Below are positions 22,360-33,205 of a stretch of 64,000 nucleotides of DNA, one piece after another (position 1 is the stretch's first letter; every line of letters begins with the position of its first letter). Position numbers and translations under genes: made by a program. This DNA comes from Selaginella moellendorffii. Lineage: Eukaryota; Streptophyta; Lycopodiopsida; Selaginellales; Selaginellaceae. The notes under the pieces are model-generated. The model worked only from the letters and a program-made list of their open reading frames with translations, was not told the origin of the DNA and made no database searches. The DNA lies in assembly GCF_000143415.4 (NCBI RefSeq), contig NW_003314317.1, positions 1,123,183 through 1,187,182 on the forward strand, written 5' to 3'.

Positions 22360-24304
22360 TGTAAGCGACTAAATTTTCCACTCTATTTTAGTTACTTAAC
22401 TACACCTCCAACCACTTGGAGGAATCTCACTTACAACCTTTATAAGTCCTATTTCGAACTTGGGGCTTGCTAGCTCCAAAAATGGCATCCATGCCACTTA
22501 ACCTTTACACTTGGTCTAAGTGCTCACGTGTCCGATCCCATGACCGACACCTAAAGGTACCATTTACATATCAGTTTGTTATGTTAAAGCCATGCCCATT
22601 CACCTTTGTCACACTGATGATCCAACACCACCTACATCACAGTCTTGTCTTTCAAAGACTAAGCCATCCATCCATGAGTGATCATCCCAAATCCACTCTT
22701 TAGCATACTTAGGATGCCCGCAGACATAAGGAATAACTTTCCCCAATATCCCTTTTTCAATCCCACTAAGTCCCTTTCTATCCATGGCTATATTTGCCAA
22801 CATTGCTATTGAGTCAAGGCCCATTGTCCTTTGGGACTTCTTCATCATGTGACCATATCTTTGGTCACTACACCAGAGGACTGCCTTTCTTCCTTTCCAC
22901 AATTTGAGACTTTGGGATAACATTTTAGAACACCATGGCCCTACGCGAGCCTCATGGATACTCTCCTCACCTTCTGCCTTTATATGCTCTAACCATAATG
23001 CTAGAGCGAGGTTCTGTTGAGCCATGCCAGGTATCCAAGTAGGTAGTGCCACCCATGCTTGGACTAGGAGCATCGACCATTCGATCTCCCAAAGGAATTA
23101 GAGCCGGCTTTTGAACACTTCACCAAATTACTTTGCTTGTCTTTCCATATTCACTTTAGCTTTAGACTCCTCAATGGATATATCATCACCCAGCATATGG
23201 GCATAGCCTTCCTGGGTCACACTAGCATTTCCTGGCTCCACTGGGGTCCAACCCCCACACTCTCCCTACTATACTTTTAGAACCCTCTGCAGCACCCCGC
23301 CCCCCTCTCCGGGGAATGATCGCTTTGGGCTTTCAGTCAACAGCCTATATTAGTATTCGGACTTGGACTCAGACTCAATCTTGGTCTCAGTCTTAGTTTC
23401 AAACTTAGACTCAGACTCAGACTGAGTCTTGGTCCTGATCTCAGTTTCAAACTCGAACTCAGTCTCAATCTCAGTCTCGGTCTCTAACTCCATCTCAGAC
23501 TCTATCTTGGGTCCATCTCGGACTCCATTTCGGGTCTATCTTGGACTCCATCTCGAACTCCATCTCAATTCCATCTCAGACTCCATCTTGAGTCCATCTC
23601 GGACTCCATCTCAGGTCCATCTTGGGTCCATCTTAGACTCCATTTTGGGTCCATCTCGGACTCTATTTTGGGTCTATCTTAGACTCCATCTTGGGTCCAT
23701 TTTAGACTCCATCTCAGGTCCATCTTAGACTCCATCTCGGACTCCATTTCAGGTCTATCTTGGACTCCATTTCAAACTCCATCTCAGTTCCATCTCAGAC
23801 TCCATCTTGAGTCCATCTCGGAGTCCATCTCGGAGTCCATCTCAAGTCCATCTTGGGTCCATCTCAGGCTCCATTTCAGGTCCATCTCGGACTCCATCTC
23901 GGGTCCATCTCAAACTCCATCTCAGACTCCATTTTGGGTCCATCATGAATTCCATCTTAGACTCCATTTCGGGTCCATCTCGGACTCCATCTCGGGTCCA
24001 TCTCAAACTCCATTTCAAACTCCATCTCAAGTCCATCTCAAACTCCATCTCAAGTTAGACTTTATCTCAGACTCTTCCATATGTTATGTGTTGGTCCTCT
24101 TGCGTCCCTTTTCTAGAGACTCACTTACTGCTTGCTTCGTGCTCATTCCTTAAGCACTTCGTTGGGATTTTCACTCCCACTCTCAACTTTCCAAGTCAGA
24201 GCTTTTAGTCCAAACATGTTACATTTGTTTGGCTTCCGCTTTGGCCACTACCACATGGCACCCTTTTAACTCCACTTTTGGGGCTCTGGGATTTGTGTCT
24301 CACA
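22360..24304 (-). mobile_element. Solo LTR of family B nested in a family A LTR
   Basis: Read on the minus strand it runs TGTGAGACACAAATCCC to TTTAGTCGCTTACA. The target-site duplication TAACT is perfect (22355-22359 and 24305-24309), and removing the insert restores the continuous family A LTR. At 1945 bp it is about 500 bp longer than the other B LTRs because its minisatellite is expanded (about 23355-24080). A 154-codon minus-strand frame at 22609-23073 is not kept in the sister copies. Confidence 0.94.
23355..24080 (-). repeat. Expanded minisatellite in the family B solo LTR
   Basis: Repeats of CCATCTCGGACT- and CCATCTTGGGT-type units extend over about 725 bp, against about 250 bp in the other two B LTRs. 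Units vary by single bases, so the array has grown and diverged since the copies separated. Confidence 0.85.
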
Positions 24305-25405
24305 TAACTCTTAGTACTAAGGGTGGCTAAGGGTGAAAGCGCAAAGCATATGTTTCTTGAGAGGGGGGGCTTATATGGGGTTCTAAATGTATAGTAGAGA
24401 TAGTGGGTAGGTCGAGTATGGTTAACCAACTTAAGGTATAATTTAACTCTTGTTTGCGTGCTTATCTTTGTTTTGCATTTGGCTTTGGTATAAACTAAAG
24501 TTCTATACTATACTAGTTGGTGGAGTATTCATTTTTTGCGTTAAGCCACCAATATATTGAATTAACACTAAATTTTATTTAGCTCTGTTTTGCATGTTAA
24601 TCCTAATATTGGGATGTTGCATTCTTTAGGACTGTTCTAAGTTGCGTACTTTTGTCCCTTTTCTCATTGAGCTATACACTCGGGAGTCACTCTATGCTTT
24701 AATTCCTTCGCTCCTTGGTTCCATATTTAAGAGTTTAGCTCTGTTCCTTCATTCAATGGTCTAGAGCTCTAAAATGCGGGTTTCACTCTACTGTTCTTAG
24801 ACACATAGTATGTGGCATATGGCATATGACACATGGTACATGGACGGTTTAGATTCTACTTCGTGGTTATCTTTTGGTAAACTACAATAGGATAAAGGGT
24901 GAAAACCACGTGCATTACATTTGTATCAAAGATACATCTTAGTGAGTACTATCCAATGAAATTGAGCAACTAATCTCATTGCATATGCAAAGATGAAGAA
25001 GATGATTTGAGTGGGTACATGTATTGGTACTAAGACTTTGCATTTGTTTCGGTATGGATTTTAGTTACCTTTTGTACCATATTATGTGAGCTTGCTCTTG
25101 GGCTCATAAGATGGACTAAAATGTTCTGTTTGCACAAGTTTGCACTTGGGCTTATGAGTGAGGCACATTAGCAACTCAAGGTTACACTTTGAGTTGGCAA
25201 GATTAATATTAGCTTATCAAGGGTTACCATGAGTGGTTCCATATACCATGGTTAAAAGTAAACCTCCTTTGGGTTTGCTATGTGTGGCAAATAAGCTGAT
25301 CTATAGTTGTTTAGCATGGCATTAGTGTTTCTTCCTAGGCATGATTAAAAGTGGATCAATCAAGATTGTAAGGATTAGTCTATTAGTTCCTATTAGTTCA
25401 AGTAG

Positions 25406-26116
25406 TGTAACGCATGTGATCATGGGATGAGATTTGGATATACTGTCACCGTGGATCCTTGGAACCTTGGGGGATAAATAGGGATAAAATAGCCACTAAG
25501 GGCTTTCTCATCAAGCAATTGCCCTTTTTTTAGTTGGCTTAAGGGGAGAAAGATAAGGTGCGCTACAGTTGGTATAAGAGCAAATGGCACGGGTTCAATT
25601 CTCATTGATTAGTGGCTACTTAAAAATATAATATACCTTTGAGCAAGGTATATTTCTACCCCTAAATTTGAAATCGTACGTATTGGGCATCCATGCGTAC
25701 GTCCTTCCTCTTGTGTGGAGTATCCACAAACGAAGGTATCTACCGTGGGACTGTGGTATGGGTGGATGACTAGTTGCCTCACATGGAATAGCTGGTCTAC
25801 ACAATAGAAGGATTGGTAAATTGAGTGTGAAAATAGAGGTGTTGGTTCCCCTTGGCTCAATAGGGGTTGTTAGTCAATAGTCAATGAGGACATTGACATT
25901 TCTGAAGGGGGGGTGAGTGTAGCGCATGTGATCATGGGATGAAATTTGGATATACTATCACCGTGGATCTTTGAAACCTTAGGGGATAAATGGGGATAAA
26001 ATAGCCACTAAGGGCAAGCAATTGCCCTTTTTCCAGTTGGCTTAAAGGGAGAGAGATAAGGTAGCAATTGCCCCTTTTTCAGTTAGCTTAAGAGGAGAGA
26101 GATAAGGTGCGCTACA
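25406..26116 (+). mobile_element. Complete TRIM element, family T2
   Basis: Direct LTRs at 25406-25567 (162 bp) and 25918-26116 (199 bp) are flanked by a perfect duplication AGTAG (25401-25405 and 26117-26121). TTGGTATAAGAGC at 25569 acts as the primer-binding site and AAGGGGGGG (about 25905-25913) as the polypurine tract. The internal region of 350 bp has no credible coding frame. LTR ends are inverted (TGTAGCGCA ... TGCGCTACA). The longer 3' LTR has an internal ~37-bp duplication. It is nested in the older family A element. Confidence 0.93.
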
Positions 26117-27884
26117 AGTAGTCATTATTGTGATCTCTTATAAACTTTTCTTGGATTGAACTGAAGACAATGCGAAAGTAAATTTAAAGCTTGGTCAAAG
26201 TAAAGTCTAAAAAAAGAGTATTAGAAATGAAGGATCAAACACGTAAATCATTTTCTCTTCTTAAAAAGATGATTGGCAACGAGATGTTAAATCATTACTC
26301 ATATTCACATCATGCAATCAGAAGTCCCTATCTTGGTGTATGTTGATTATGATAGTTTTATAAATGGCGAGTTATAAGATGGATAGTAGTGAAACGCTAA
26401 ACCATTTTTGTCTAGGTTTGCTATTGAAGACTTAGGTTACAATGCGCAATTTTTTTCTAGGGGACATTGTTATTGCTCCTTGAGTAGCTTGATGTTAGAT
26501 TAGTTTGAAGTTTAGTCAGAAAAAGAGTGGTATGAGCTTGTTTGAGTTATGAATAACAATTAGTGGTGTTAGGTGTTATAAAGCTCTATTGATAGGGTGT
26601 GGCATTCATGTTACATTTTGTCAAATCGATTTGGCACTTGATACTCATATAAACTTTTGAAGTAATAATGTAAGCTTGCTTATGGTGTTGCTTGGTTGAT
26701 GATCAAGTCATTGTAATTTTTATATCATATACATGAGATAATGAGCAATATCTTTATAAAGTTGTTTGGTCGAACAATGATCAACCCAAAGTGGTTGATA
26801 GTGAAGCTAATCTACTTGCAAGTAGTAACATTGAAGTAGCTTTGACTTGGTTTTTAATGATGGTTTATTATGCTAAACTTAAGTTAGTATCTTGTTTCAT
26901 TGAGAGTTTGTATATAAGGTGATGGAAAAAGTTATAACATTTATTTACTATGGCTTGTTAGATTATCTGTTAGCACTTAGAGTAGATTGTTGGATGGAGA
27001 AGGTGTGAAGTTAATGCATTAACATTATTAACACTTGTGTTAGTGGAAGTGGCTTATTATCTCGAGTGATAAGGAAGTTTCCTTAAATTTTGATTTTTTA
27101 TATCATTTTTCTTGTTAGTGTTTTAGCTTCATACTAGATCTTAAAAGTGATTGAAGAAGAATGTTAGTGCAATATAGATATTTAAAGATATGCTCTTCAT
27201 GATTGAGTCTTAAATATTTATTTTGCATTTTGCCAATGTTTGTGTTAGATGTTGAAGGCAAGTTGTTCAATGCTTAAGTATAAAGGTTGGGTCATGAGAA
27301 TTTGTATTGAGGTGAACCTATGTGAAGTTGTAGGTAAGAAGAAGTTGGTTGAGTCTTGAGAATTTATATTCTTAGACTGAGAGTCATTCTTTCTCTAGGA
27401 TAGAAAATTTTCCATAAATTTTCTTAGACTTTTTTAATGGTTGATTTATTAATCATTTTACTTGAAAACCATTCCATTTTCGTAAGTGAGTACAAATTAG
27501 TGAAGGGGTTGGAGTTGACTTTGGTTATATTAAACCTTAGAAAGTAGTTTGTATAATGCAATCTAAAAGGGATACTAACTTTTGGGACTAAGGCAATTGA
27601 GTTGGATAGAATCTAGAATTAGTGTAGAAAAATAGCCATTGCACTTTTCTAGAAATATAAGCTTTCTGCCTTTTTTTTGTAGCATTGTGCTTTGGTGGTA
27701 GATTACACCTTGCATTTTGTTAAACTCTATAAGAGTAGTGAGCTTTCACTGATATTAACTTGGTCTTGGTAACCATACAATTTAGCTAAGGATAGTAATG
27801 TTTAATTTAGTTGTTTGAGGTTGAGATGTTAGTACTTGTACTATAGCTTTATCTATAAGGAAGTTGTGTACCATATGAGTCTAT

Positions 27885-28958
27885 TGTAAGCTACAAATTT
27901 TTCCTTTCAAATTTGCCAACTTACCTCATCTATCCGTCTAACATTGCCTTGGCTTTTGCTAAGTTCCCTCGCCAAGGTTCCTGCCTATGATACTAGTTCC
28001 TATTTGGTCCTACTTAGTTTCAATTACTCACTGCATGAGTAGGAGTGTTAGCCATCCATCCACGGATTCCCAAATCTCTCCCAATCCCCCTCCCCGGGTT
28101 AGACTGAACTTAAGATTCAGCTACACTCCCTGCTGAGCATACCAAGCCTCTAGATTCCTAACACCCCTTGGTACCACAAGACTTAATATGGGACCCTCTA
28201 AATCCCAAGTCTTGGGTGCAACACTTGCTTCGAGACGTCGGGGTGAAACACCGTGGCCTAACAGCCCGGTATGGGTACCTCTACCCCCCCACTTCCATCC
28301 CGAAGGAAAGCCCAAGCCCCTAGGAAGGGCGAGGACCAATGAGCCGCATGGTACTCAAGTGGGGCACCACTCCATATGAGTCGGGAGCACCATAGTCGGT
28401 TTCCCTTTCAAGAGTGGGAGCTGCTCTTGAGCACTTCTTGGGGTGGCCCTTTCGACACCACCCAAGTCCCTGCTCACTCCCACCCAAGGCCCCTTGGCCC
28501 CAGTCTCAACCTCAAATCAGTTTGGAAGCACCACTGGAAAGTTCCTTCAAGACTGATTCCTGGACCTCACTATCCCTACTATACTTTTGGAACCCCCCGC
28601 AACCCCCCCCCCCTGGGAGACGCACGCTTTGGGCTTTCACCCCTTGACCCGTATTAGTACTCGGACTCAGTCTCGAACTCGATCTCGGACTTGATCTCGG
28701 ACCCGACTTCGGACTTAGTCTTGGACTCGATCTCGGACTCGATCTTGGACTCGACTTTGGACACGACCTCGGACTCGGTCTCGGACCTGATTTGGATCTC
28801 GGACTCTGTCTCGAACTCGGTCTCCAATTCGGCCTCGGACTCAATCCCGGACTTTATCTCGAACTTGGTCTCAGAGTCAGTCTTGGATTCTTTGTCATTT
28901 TGGTCATGCTTTCAGAGATCCTTTAGCCTACGACACCTTGAAGAGTTGGTTCCTTACA
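27885..28958 (-). mobile_element. Solo LTR of family C nested in the older family A element
   Basis: On the plus strand it runs TGTAAGCTAC to GGTTCCTTACA, flanked by a perfect duplication TCTAT (27880-27884 and 28959-28963). Removing it rejoins the internal sequence seen intact at about 12839-12895. It contains the same kind of minisatellite (28655-28900) and the same module (GGGTGAAAGCCCAAAGCG, poly-G, TATAGTAGGGATAG, 28566-28660 reversed) as families A and B, but is otherwise unlike them. It is markedly less AT-rich than its host, which points to a recent insertion. Confidence 0.92.
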
Positions 28959-30961
28959 TCTATCTCATGATCTTCACTTTAGTTTCAACTAGCCTTTTCA
29001 TTGATGATGTGTTATTTGTAACTGAGTATTGTTGAAGGATTGGTCTTAGATACTAAAGTATCTTTGACTTTGGTTAACTTGGTTGCTAAAGAGTTTTGAG
29101 TGGTGATTCATAGTTTTGTTTTGGTGTTGATGGCAATAAAGTGATACTTTGTCGTTAACATTGTTGATATTGATATTAAAGTGAGATGAAATGTCTCTCT
29201 ATAGGATTGATATTAAATTTTATTAATCTCAATATAGATAGTGTTAATGATTTAATTGTTACTTTGTGTTATTAGCATTTGTGCATTTGCTAGCTAACCA
29301 CTGTATTGATGTTCAAATGAATTGAGTGGCAAGTTTGAGTTAGTTATGTTTTAGACGAGATTCTTTAGTAGGAGTTGAGCTTTGGCTTTTCCTTGAAACA
29401 TGATTTAGTCATGAACTATACTAATCTTGATAGAAGAAGGGTTAGTGATTGATATTGAGATATTGATTCTTTATTAGATTTAAGTTATAAATATATCAAT
29501 CATTAGTGATTTCTCTTGTGCTTGTTATAAAGTGAGTTTTACCTTGCTATAAATGGATTTGTGGAAGATCATTTAATGATCACTTATTGAGCATAGCTTT
29601 ATTATACTTGGCTTTTGGATCGATGTAAATATATTATTTATTAGCTTTTAGTATTATGAAGTTTGGCTTCTGGATATGTTGGAGAGGTTATTGTGAGTTA
29701 TACTTCTTTTACATTGAAGTTAATTCATGTGAGACTTGTGATCATTATTATGTGAGACTTGGTTATAGGCTTTTTCAAACTTTTGGTTCTTTGAGTTTTT
29801 TGTTCCATTTGTTATGAGTTATTAAAGGAAGGCATTTTGGCTCATTAGCTTTGATGTTGAAGTTAGTATTTACATCTAGCAATCATTAGTGATAATTGAG
29901 TGTTATTTAGGATAGTTGATTATCCTTGTCAAAGGTTTTGCTTGATTATTATTGATATAGAATGATTTATCATTCTTTGGGATGGTGGATTCTTTCTTCA
30001 ATAACTATAAACTATCAAAGAAAATAATTAACTATTATGAAAGATTCATATCAATTTAAAGATGGAAAATTGCTCTAGATTGGTTTTTTGGGTTTTAGAC
30101 ATTTAGTAGGATATGATAGCTCTTGCTTAAGAAATTTGAGTCCCTTAATATATTTAATTAGGATTTATTTAGATTGGCTAGTGAGATAGTTAGCATGAAT
30201 GAGTGTTTATTTATATTGCAACATTTATTCTATTCTATTGATTGTTACTACAATTGGTTCTAATAGGTTAGATGTTTGATAGTGAATCCTATGTTTTCCA
30301 ATTATAATGATCTTGGTGGTTTTTATATTCTAATATTGGTTTATCAGATGATAACTTACTTGGAATACTTTTGTGTTCTAATCTAAGATTTATTCACTAA
30401 TACTTAAGTCTCTAAAATATCATTGTCTATAACTTTGATATTGTCCATCTCTTGATCTTTCTATTTAGACCAATATAGGTAGATTGGTTTTAGCACTTCG
30501 TGTGCATGGTGAAATCTTTAATCATGAGGTAGCTACTGTCAATTAATCACATCACCCACCTCTCTTTTAATATTCTTTATTTCATTTAAAAGGGCATAAC
30601 TGTGTAAACAACTTTAATTGTCTGTTTACGGTAATCTATTTAAACCTTACCGATAAGTTTGGTTTCTTTACTCATAAGGGTTGGGGCTTTTAACTTCTCT
30701 CTCTATGTCACCTACAGGTAAAGGCATATCACTCTTTTGTAAGCTGGGTGACTCTATTGATCATTTCCTTGTTGCTGACGGTTGAAAGGTGTTTAAGCTA
30801 TAGTGTATTTGGGTTAAATAGAGAGGTTATCTTAACTCATTTAAGTTGGTGCATTTCTCATTAAGTGTAAACACTATGAACTTTTTTTAGAGTTGTTTCC
30901 TTGGCAATGTTCTAGACTATAATATATATCGACGACATCAATCTTCCTTAAAGGGGGAGAG

Positions 30962-32013
30962 TGTCACAAATGTAACTGTGGGTATTAAAAATTATCTATT
31001 GGATAGTCCTTTTGAATATTCTTTCCTTACTGCCATGATGGTAAGAAGTTGGTATTACTGAACCTTTTATCAATCCCTTTTGTTCAAGTGTTAGTAAACT
31101 TGACTTAACATCTGTACTAGGTTAGATGAGTATAAGGAAGGAATTTCTAAGTGTCTATTTAGCCAAACATACTTGGCCTAATTTAAAAGTTCTTTTTTAT
31201 TCTATATTGGCTTAACAAGAACCCCTACAATATTAAGATTGGTCCCTTAATATTCGCTAAATGATAGCTTATTATGTTTGCCAAACACCCTCGCTATCAT
31301 GCCTTTTGTGTTAGTCATATTCAGTCCCAATTGCTATTTATGTAAAGTGTCTAGATTTATTAATTTGGGATATATATGGAATGTTGAGATTGTTCTAAAC
31401 GCAATGGTGTTGATCCTATGCCCAAATTTGCAATTTAGTGTCATTCTATATTAATAAATTTCAAGTTTGTCCCAGAGACTAATTTTTGGTATTGTGAATG
31501 GCTAAGGGTGAAAACCCAACTTGAGGCATAATTTAGCTTCTGCTGGCATGCCTATTCTTGTTTTGCATTTAGTTTGTGTCTAAGTCTAAATTCCATACCA
31601 TGCTAGCTGGTGGAGTACCTACATCCTTGCATTAAGCTACTAATATGCTAAAATAGTGCCAAACTTTATTTGGTTCCATTTTGTATGTTGGTTCTGGCAG
31701 TAAAATGTTGGATGCTTTAGTACTGTTCTAAGTTGCTCCATACTCCTATCTCTTCTCTCATTAGGCTATACACTCAAGAGTCACTCTAAGCTCTAATTCC
31801 TTTGTTCTTTAGCTTCATACTTAAAAGTTTGGCTCTGTTCCTTCATTCAATGGCTCAGGGCTTTGAAACTTGAGTTCCACTCCACTGTCCTTGGACATGT
31901 AGCATGTGGTATGTGGCATATGATACATGGCATATGGACGGTTTAGATTTTATTTTGTGGTTATCCTTTGGTAAACCATTATAGGATAAAGGGTGAAAAC
32001 CATATACGCTACA
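30962..32013 (+). repeat. 3' LTR of the older family A element
   Basis: Starts TGTCACAAATG after the tract AAAGGGGGAGAG and ends ATACGCTACA. Shorter than other A LTRs because the poly-G module has been deleted near 31520. Confidence 0.85.
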
Positions 32014-32018
32014 TTTAT

Positions 32019-32634
32019 TTAAATTATCGAGATAGCTTTTGAGATGAATTAAAGATTTCACAAGGTAAGTATTAATCCTTTAATCTGTTATTTGATCCTT
32101 TCTCTTTTGGGATTATATTTTTTGTTTTTGTTCTATCATTCTTCCTTTCTTCTCTAGATTTGTTATAGTTTTTTGCTAAAACTAGAATTTTAGCTATTAT
32201 TATGCTTATATTTTCTCATTGCATTCCTTTATTTTGCCATATCATACCATAATTGATCAAAGAGTATATCACTTGAGGTTACTAATGTTGCATCATTGGA
32301 TCGAATTTTTGGTTTTGTGGGGTATGATTATATTGGTATTGTACATATCCTTGGTGTGTTGTGGTCTCCAATTTCCATGGGATATAACTACACAAGTTCT
32401 CCTATTTTATGTGTCCTATTATCTCCCATTAATGTGGAACATGATTATATATCAATTGGAGAGTTATGAATGATGCAATTTAATTCTTGAAAAATATTCA
32501 AGAATCAAGTTAATAGGAAGATGATGTGTACAAGCTTAAGTGGATTCAAGATTATGATGAGGAGCTTGATTATCTTTTACTCTTTCTCAACTTTTTCTTA
32601 TTTTTTAGTCTTAGCCACCTTCTTATATTTGTAG
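32019..32634. other. AT-rich non-coding stretch
   Basis: Contains an 84-codon hydrophobic chance frame (32219-32473) without recognisable domains. No gene supported. Confidence 0.4.
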
Positions 32635-32639
32635 TGTTG

Positions 32640-33200
32640 TGTAAGCTCCTGAATTTAGACTTCTCGGGAAGTCACCCAGCCCAGTACTATTCAAACTCAA
32701 AGATGCTTAACCCCAAATATCCCAAGACCATTAACCAATTGGAAAAGAGGGTGCACTCTAATTCATAGGCCTTTTTCCCTCTCTATTTGAACCCCATAGA
32801 CTGTCTCTCGAATCATTCTCTTTAGTTGCTTACAATCCACCACGCTTCCCTGCAAGTTCACGCCCTCGTGAACGGAAGCTAAGAGCTGCAGCTCTCCCGA
32901 GAGCCCCGCTCTTTTGACACCCTACCCCTCGGGTCGAGCTCATCAAGAGCAAACTGGACCAGCCAAATGGCAATCAATTTGTGATGAGACCCCTCTGATA
33001 CCAAATGTAAGCTCCTAAATTTAGACTTCCCGGGAGGTCATCTAGCCCAGTACTATTCAAACTCAAAGATGCTTAACCCCAAATATCCCAAAACCTTTAA
33101 CTGATTGAAAAATGGGGTGCACTTTTATTCATGGGCCCTTTTCCCTCTATATTTGAACCCCATGGACTGTCTCTCAAGTCGTTCTCTTTAGTTGCTTACT
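32640..33200 (-). mobile_element. Complete TRIM element, family T1
   Basis: Two direct LTRs (32640-32833 and 33008-33200) flank a ~175-bp internal region. The duplication TGTTG is perfect (32635-32639 and 33201-33205). On the minus strand the first LTR ends GCTTACA and is followed by TTTGGTATCAGAGG, a canonical initiator-Met primer-binding site (plus-strand positions about 32994-33007), which fixes the orientation. A purine-rich tract precedes the second LTR. It is 561 bp, has no coding capacity, and is the source structure for the T1 solo LTRs in this window. Confidence 0.95.
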
Positions 33201-33205
33201 TGTTG

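Larger units (their letters stand above)
21831..32013 (+). mobile_element. Older family A LTR retroelement, split by three nested insertions
   Basis: The 5' LTR is 21831-22359 plus 24310-24919, interrupted by a family B solo LTR. The 3' LTR is 30962-32013. The internal region (24920-30961) is collinear with 10679-15592 but heavily decayed, mostly by C-to-T and G-to-A changes, and is interrupted by a complete T2 element and a family C solo LTR. Flanks TTTAC (21826-21830) and TTTAT (32014-32018) match at four of five bases. Subtracting insertions leaves about 6.4 kb. The 3' LTR lacks most of the poly-G module near 31520. No coding sequence. Confidence 0.87.

Noticed and set aside
22609-23073. 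154-codon minus-strand frame
   Set aside because: Located in a family B LTR. The matching parts of the other two LTRs carry stops, and there is no known domain.
23355-24080. CRISPR-like array
   Set aside because: Units of 12-24 bp without distinct spacers, inside an LTR minisatellite in plant nuclear DNA.
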